DNA of 64,000 nucleotides from CBFHWU01 sp965659665. GTDB taxonomy: Bacteria; Bacteroidota; Bacteroidia; Flavobacteriales; Flavobacteriaceae. The number at the start of each line of letters is the position of its first letter. Positions within the stretch are counted from its first letter, which is position 1. The stretch covers positions 1 through 64,000 of the forward strand of contig CBFHWU010000015.1 in assembly GCA_965659665.1 (NCBI GenBank), in the 5' to 3' direction. Position numbers and translations under genes: made by a program. A model generated the notes under the pieces. It did not search any database, was not told the DNA's origin, and saw only the letters and a program-made list of their open reading frames with translations. Below, piece after piece: positions 60,321 through 64,000 of the stretch.

Positions 60321-61064
60321 ATGCATAAATTTATTATTTTATTATTATTTTCATCTGTAGTTTTTTCTCAGCCAGATTATCGAACCTGGTTACGTGGCAA
60401 AGTGATGTACCAAGACGACAATGTGGTTGCGGCAAATATTGTAAATACCACGACCCAAAAGGCAACAATATCTGACGAAAATGGTGAATTTGCCATCGAA
60501 GTAAAACTAGATGACGAATTGGTTTTCTCCTCTCTTCAATACCGAATTCGAGTGATCAAGATTGATAAAGAAATCTTACAAAAAAACCGATTAGTAGTAG
60601 ATGTAAATGAAAAGGTAACTCAACTTGATGAGGTAGTCATTAGTCCTGATCGACCGGAAGCCTTTTTGAATTTAAAAGAAGAAGAGTTCAAAAATTTTGA
60701 TTATTCACAAGATAAATCAACTAAAGTCCAAAATGAACTGATGCTTCAAAATCAAATTTATAATGGAGTAAATTTTGTCAATATTTTCAAAGCGTTATAT
60801 AAATCAATAAAAAAATCAAATCAAAATTCGGAGGATTCTAATGCTATTGATTTTACCCCGAGTCAAATAATACGTCAGATTTATCCCGATCAGTTTTTTA
60901 TTCATCAACTTAATATAGCTCCTGATAAAATTGAAGAGTTTTTACTCCGATGCGATGATAAGTTGACCACCAATGACCTACTTAAACGTGAAAATGAATT
61001 TGAACTTATAGATTTTTTAATTAAACAAAGTGAAAAATATAATAAAATTAGTCAAAAGAAGTAG
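60321..61064 (+). CDS. Exported protein with carboxypeptidase-regulatory-like domain, first of a tandem pair
   Basis: 247 residues. Signal peptide MHKFIILLLFSSVVFSQ. Residues about 23-110 form a CarboxypepD_reg-like beta domain (LRGKVMYQDDNVVAANIVN, ATISDENGEFAIEVKLDD, QLDEVVISPDRP), the fold that precedes TonB-dependent barrels, but no barrel follows. The C-terminal half is helical, with QNQIYNGVNFVNIFKALY and DKIEEFLLRCDDKL. The next gene encodes a paralogue with the same plan. The function is unknown; it is presumably periplasmic. Confidence 0.75.
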   Translation: MHKFIILLLFSSVVFSQPDYRTWLRGKVMYQDDNVVAANIVNTTTQKATISDENGEFAIEVKLDDELVFSSLQYRIRVIKIDKEILQKNRLVVDVNEKVTQLDEVVISPDRPEAFLNLKEEEFKNFDYSQDKSTKVQNELMLQNQIYNGVNFVNIFKALYKSIKKSNQNSEDSNAIDFTPSQIIRQIYPDQFFIHQLNIAPDKIEEFLLRCDDKLTTNDLLKRENEFELIDFLIKQSEKYNKISQKK

Positions 61065-61806
61065 CGGAATATTTTTTCTTTTTTTTTCTTTTTTTTCGTT
61101 CTCTCAAAACATCAAAATAAAAGAGTTAAAAGGTCAGTTGGTCAATGATTCGCTCGATGTATCTGGGGTGCATGTTGTGAATAAATCGAGTGGAGCAACT
61201 ACGATTTCAGATCGTAAAGGTACATTCAGTGTGTTGACTAAGCTTAACGACACCCTAGTTTTTTCTGCCGTTCAAATACAAATTAGAGCCATTGTAATAG
61301 ACACCACTTTTTTTGATCAAGATTTTCTGTGGATTGCTGTTGATCCAGTAGTCAATAAATTAAAAGAAGTGGTGGTCAAACCCCATTCTCTTTCTGGAAA
61401 CCTTTCCTATGACCTTGCACAAATTCCAAAAAAACAAATTAATTTTGAGGATGTTGGAGTTCCTGGTTTCAAAGGGGAACGTAAAGAAAAAATAGTAAAA
61501 CCCCATAACATAGCCCTTGGAGTACTCGCTGGAGGTTTAGATTTGGAAGCCATTTACAAACATATTAGTGGGTACTATGTAAATTTGAAAAAAAAACGAA
61601 ATCTTGATGTTCGTTTTGCGGTTATCTATGAAATGATGGATTTTTATGGTACGGTTTTTTTGCTTCGTGAATTTCAACTCGAAGAAGATGAACTATATGC
61701 TTTTTTGATCGGGTGCAGCGAAAATTCGGACATCGTGGCCCAATTTAGAGCAAGTCATCATAACTTAGTGATTGAGTATTTACATCAATGCAATGAAATA
61801 GTATAA
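61030..61806 (+). CDS. Exported protein with carboxypeptidase-regulatory-like domain, second of a tandem pair
   Basis: 258 residues starting at a GTG at 61030, which overlaps the first paralogue by 35 bases. Signal region GIFFLFFSFFSFSQ. It has a CarboxypepD_reg-like domain (LKGQLVNDSLDVSGVHVVN, TTISDRKGTFSVLTKLND, KLKEVVVKPH). A helical C-terminal half contains NIALGVLAGGLDLEAIYKHI and EDELYAFLIGCSENSD. The motif E(D/E)xxxFLxxC is shared with the first paralogue. No homologue with a known role is recognised. Confidence 0.75.
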   Translation: MKNIIKLVKRSSGIFFLFFSFFSFSQNIKIKELKGQLVNDSLDVSGVHVVNKSSGATTISDRKGTFSVLTKLNDTLVFSAVQIQIRAIVIDTTFFDQDFLWIAVDPVVNKLKEVVVKPHSLSGNLSYDLAQIPKKQINFEDVGVPGFKGERKEKIVKPHNIALGVLAGGLDLEAIYKHISGYYVNLKKKRNLDVRFAVIYEMMDFYGTVFLLREFQLEEDELYAFLIGCSENSDIVAQFRASHHNLVIEYLHQCNEIV

Positions 61807-61833
61807 TATTATTTTGATTTCCTAATTTTAAAT

Positions 61834-62343
61834 ATGTTAAAAAAAACAACTTTTATTTACCTGCTCTTTTTTGCTACAATTTCTTTTACGCTACATAAGT
61901 ATTATGTAAGCACAAGTGATTTTGTGTACAAATCAGATGTAGAATCTTTACAAATCACCATCAGACTCTTTGCAGACGATTATTTGCAAACTTTGTCCAA
62001 GTTGTATGATGAAGAAATTGATTTGGATACTGACTTAAACTCAGCGGAACTGCTATCATATACTAGGGATTATGTATCCAAAAATTTGGATATATATGTT
62101 GACGATAAGAAAATCTTACCAGTTTGTTTGGGATTCAAATCTACGGAGAGTGATATTATTTTTATGTTTTTAGAAGCCGAAGGAACCCCACCGTTTACAA
62201 AAATAGGAATATCGAATCGTTTGCTTTTTAATTCATTTCAACATCAACAAAATATTGTTCGTTTTAAAAGTTCAAATATTCAAAAAAGCTTTCTGCAATC
62301 AAGACAGTCATTTTTCGATGAATTGATTATTACAAATCAATAG
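61834..62343 (+). CDS. DUF6702 exported protein
   Basis: 169 residues with signal peptide (KTTFIYLLFFATISFTLHK). Family blocks: HKYYVSTSDFVYKSDVESLQI, TIRLFADDYLQTLSKLYDEEIDL, YVSKNLDIYVDDKKI and GISNRLLFNSFQHQQNIVRF. The family is found in Bacteroidota ahead of M1 peptidase genes, as here. The function is unknown. It sits 27 bases after the tandem paralogues and 47 bases before the peptidase, so the four may form one operon. Confidence 0.8.
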   Translation: MLKKTTFIYLLFFATISFTLHKYYVSTSDFVYKSDVESLQITIRLFADDYLQTLSKLYDEEIDLDTDLNSAELLSYTRDYVSKNLDIYVDDKKILPVCLGFKSTESDIIFMFLEAEGTPPFTKIGISNRLLFNSFQHQQNIVRFKSSNIQKSFLQSRQSFFDELIITNQ

Positions 62344-62390
62344 TTTTTGGTTTCTTTTACGTAAATTTAACCTCTATAAAAATTAAATTT

Positions 62391-64000
62391 ATGAAACGTA
62401 ACGTTTTTTTATTATATGCCTCAGCATTTTTATTTTCTTTTAACCTGTATGCTCAGGAAACTCCTGTGGGCCATACGAATCAAAATAAGTTTAAACAACT
62501 TCATGACCAATTTTCAACACCCAATAGCTACAGAACAGCATCCGGTGCGCCTGGTCATGAATACTATCAACAACAAGCAGATTACACCATGAATCTGTTG
62601 TTAGATGATGAAAAACAGCGTTTATATGGAGATGAAATCATCACTTACACTAATAATTCGCCTGATCATCTAGAATATTTATGGTTACAGTTAGATCAAA
62701 ATGTTCGTGCCGAAGATTCAGATTCATATAAGCGTTTGAATGAAGGAGACGATTATTACGGAACACAAAGAAGCGTAGCACCTGGATTTATAAATCAATA
62801 TATGACGGGAGATAAATATGACGGTGGATTTAAAATCACTTCGGTTAAGGATGCAGAAGGAAAATCAATGCCTTACAAGATTCACAAAACCATGATGCGT
62901 ATCGATTTGGATACGCCGATGCCTCCCAATTCAACGATATCATTTTCAATTGATTGGTGGTACAACATCAATAATCGTCAGTTTTGGGATTCAAGATCTG
63001 GATATGAATATTTTAAAGATGATGGAAATTATGCTTATTTCATTGCTCAGTTTTTTCCAAGAATGGCCGTCTATAATGATGTTGAGGGCTGGCAAAATTT
63101 ACAATTTTGGGGAAATGGTGAGTTTGCATTACCCTTCGGAGATTATGACGTAAAAATAACAGTGCCAGATGATCACATTTTGGAGTCTACAGGTAAATTA
63201 CAAAACAGATCAAAGGTGTACTCATCTAAAATGATGAAGCGATATCGTTTGGCTGAAAAATCATTTGACCAACCTGTATTTATTGTGACTCAGGAAGAAG
63301 CAGAAGAAAATGAAAAATCAACACCAAAAGGTACCAAAACGTGGCATTATATTGCTGAGAATGTTCGTGACTTTGCTTTTACATCCTCCCGAAAATTTAT
63401 CATGGACATGATGAATGTCAAAGTAGGGTCTCAAAATGTAATGGCTATTTCGGTGTATCCTAAAGAAGGAAATCCATTATGGGAAGAATGGTCCACATAT
63501 GCAGTGGCAAGCACACTTGAAACCTACAGCCGAATGACCTTTGATTATCCCTATCACAAAGCTATTTCTGTTCATGCTGATAATGTAGGAATGGAGTATC
63601 CTATGATATGTTTCAATTTTGGAAGACCTAACAAAGACGGTAGTTATTCTGATACCACTAAATTCAGAATGATCTCTGTCATTATTCATGAAATTGGCCA
63701 CAATTATTTCCCAATGATTGTAAATTCGGACGAACGTCAGTGGGGATGGATGGACGAAGGATTAAATAGCTTCGTTCAAATAGTAGCTGAGCAAGATTTT
63801 GGAGAAAATTATCCTGATGCCATTAAAGGCTATGATAAATATCCATCAGATGATTTAGACCCCCAAAATATTGTTCCCTATATGTCCGGTACGCAAGATT
63901 TTATTGCTCCAATTATGTCAAATCCTGAAAATGTTTTTCGGTTAGGACCTAATGCATACAGCAAGCCAGCAACAGCCCTTAATATTTTGCGTGAAACCAT
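62391..64000 (+). CDS. M1-family zinc aminopeptidase (partial, runs off the right edge)
   Basis: At least 536 residues from the ATG at 62391, with signal peptide (FLLYASAFLFSFNLYAQ). The gluzincin motif HEIGHNYFPMIVNSD (His433, Glu434, His437) is followed by the third ligand in WMDEGLNSF. The exopeptidase motif is changed to VGMEYPM instead of GxMEN, a feature of the Bacteroidota subgroup of exported M1 peptidases. An N-terminal domain of about 300 residues (DYTMNLLLDDEKQRLYGDE) precedes it. The C-terminus is missing from the window. The enzyme likely degrades peptides in the periplasm. Confidence 0.92.
   Translation, partial: MKRNVFLLYASAFLFSFNLYAQETPVGHTNQNKFKQLHDQFSTPNSYRTASGAPGHEYYQQQADYTMNLLLDDEKQRLYGDEIITYTNNSPDHLEYLWLQLDQNVRAEDSDSYKRLNEGDDYYGTQRSVAPGFINQYMTGDKYDGGFKITSVKDAEGKSMPYKIHKTMMRIDLDTPMPPNSTISFSIDWWYNINNRQFWDSRSGYEYFKDDGNYAYFIAQFFPRMAVYNDVEGWQNLQFWGNGEFALPFGDYDVKITVPDDHILESTGKLQNRSKVYSSKMMKRYRLAEKSFDQPVFIVTQEEAEENEKSTPKGTKTWHYIAENVRDFAFTSSRKFIMDMMNVKVGSQNVMAISVYPKEGNPLWEEWSTYAVASTLETYSRMTFDYPYHKAISVHADNVGMEYPMICFNFGRPNKDGSYSDTTKFRMISVIIHEIGHNYFPMIVNSDERQWGWMDEGLNSFVQIVAEQDFGENYPDAIKGYDKYPSDDLDPQNIVPYMSGTQDFIAPIMSNPENVFRLGPNAYSKPATALNILRET

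Noticed and set aside
1..64000. CRISPR arrays, insertion sequences, prophage genes, tRNA or rRNA
   Set aside because: I found no repeat-spacer pattern, transposase, integrase, phage structural gene or cloverleaf on either strand.

Overview
The window looks like chromosomal DNA of a marine-type member of the Bacteroidota, most likely family Flavobacteriaceae. It is AT-rich. It carries genes typical of that group: Na+-translocating NADH:quinone reductase, the type IX secretion (T9SS) protein PorT, a T9SS C-terminal sorting tail, an ApaG, DUF5103 and DUF6702 set, a short RpoD without region 1.1, and AccD without zinc cysteines. Many genes are preceded by the Bacteroidota -7 element TAnnTTTG. I see no rRNA, tRNA, CRISPR array, prophage or insertion sequence.

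Layout. 1-2180: 5' part of a secreted, Asp-repeat (FG-GAP/VCBS) surface protein running off the left edge. 2181-7315: a decaying polysaccharide locus with a hydrolase fragment, a broken SLC13 transporter, an agarase-like glycoside hydrolase, an unreadable remnant and an intact lipoprotein sulfatase. 7361-12208: an OmpA protein, a frameshifted membrane glycosyltransferase-like pseudogene, a membrane-protein/winged-helix pair, galE and a half-length asparaginase. 12359-15646: a DUF1800-DUF1501 secretion pair. 15650-19246: an M48 peptidase and the packed anmK-rpe-rpoD cluster. 19392-24240: a SulP transporter, oligopeptidase B and remnants of small lipoproteins. 24326-28906: a five-gene 5-oxoprolinase operon (DUF2891, an Nramp-like protein, pxpA, pxpB, pxpC). 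29008-33605: pnp, rpsO, accD and fbaA. 33662-38360: a TamL-like protein, an RNA methyltransferase, porT and ubiE. 38462-47663: trkA-trkH, an aminotransferase, a desaturase, rsmG, pruA, apaG and a DUF5103 gene. 47845-55021: nqrABCDEF, a small conserved gene and apbE. 55018-62343: a methyltransferase, map, a thioredoxin-like protein, gpmI, an M15 peptidase, two GNATs, a tandem pair of secreted paralogues and a DUF6702 gene. 62391-64000: a partial M1 peptidase.

How genes work together. The nqr operon makes the sodium-pumping respiratory complex and carries its own FMN transferase (ApbE) for the flavin sites of NqrB and NqrC. PorT is part of the T9SS that should export the CTD-bearing DUF1501 protein. 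The pxp genes hydrolyse 5-oxoproline to glutamate beside an Nramp homologue that lacks canonical metal-site residues. The sulfatase and glycoside hydrolase suggest past or partial use of a sulfated algal polysaccharide.

Most of the window is ordinary housekeeping. The best leads for undescribed biology are the non-canonical Nramp/DUF2891 partners of 5-oxoprolinase, the small gene between nqrF and apbE, a possible S15 leader hairpin, the Tat-plus-T9SS DUF1501 protein, and the tandem secreted paralogues at 60321-61806. All calls come from reading the sequence by eye; no database search was run.
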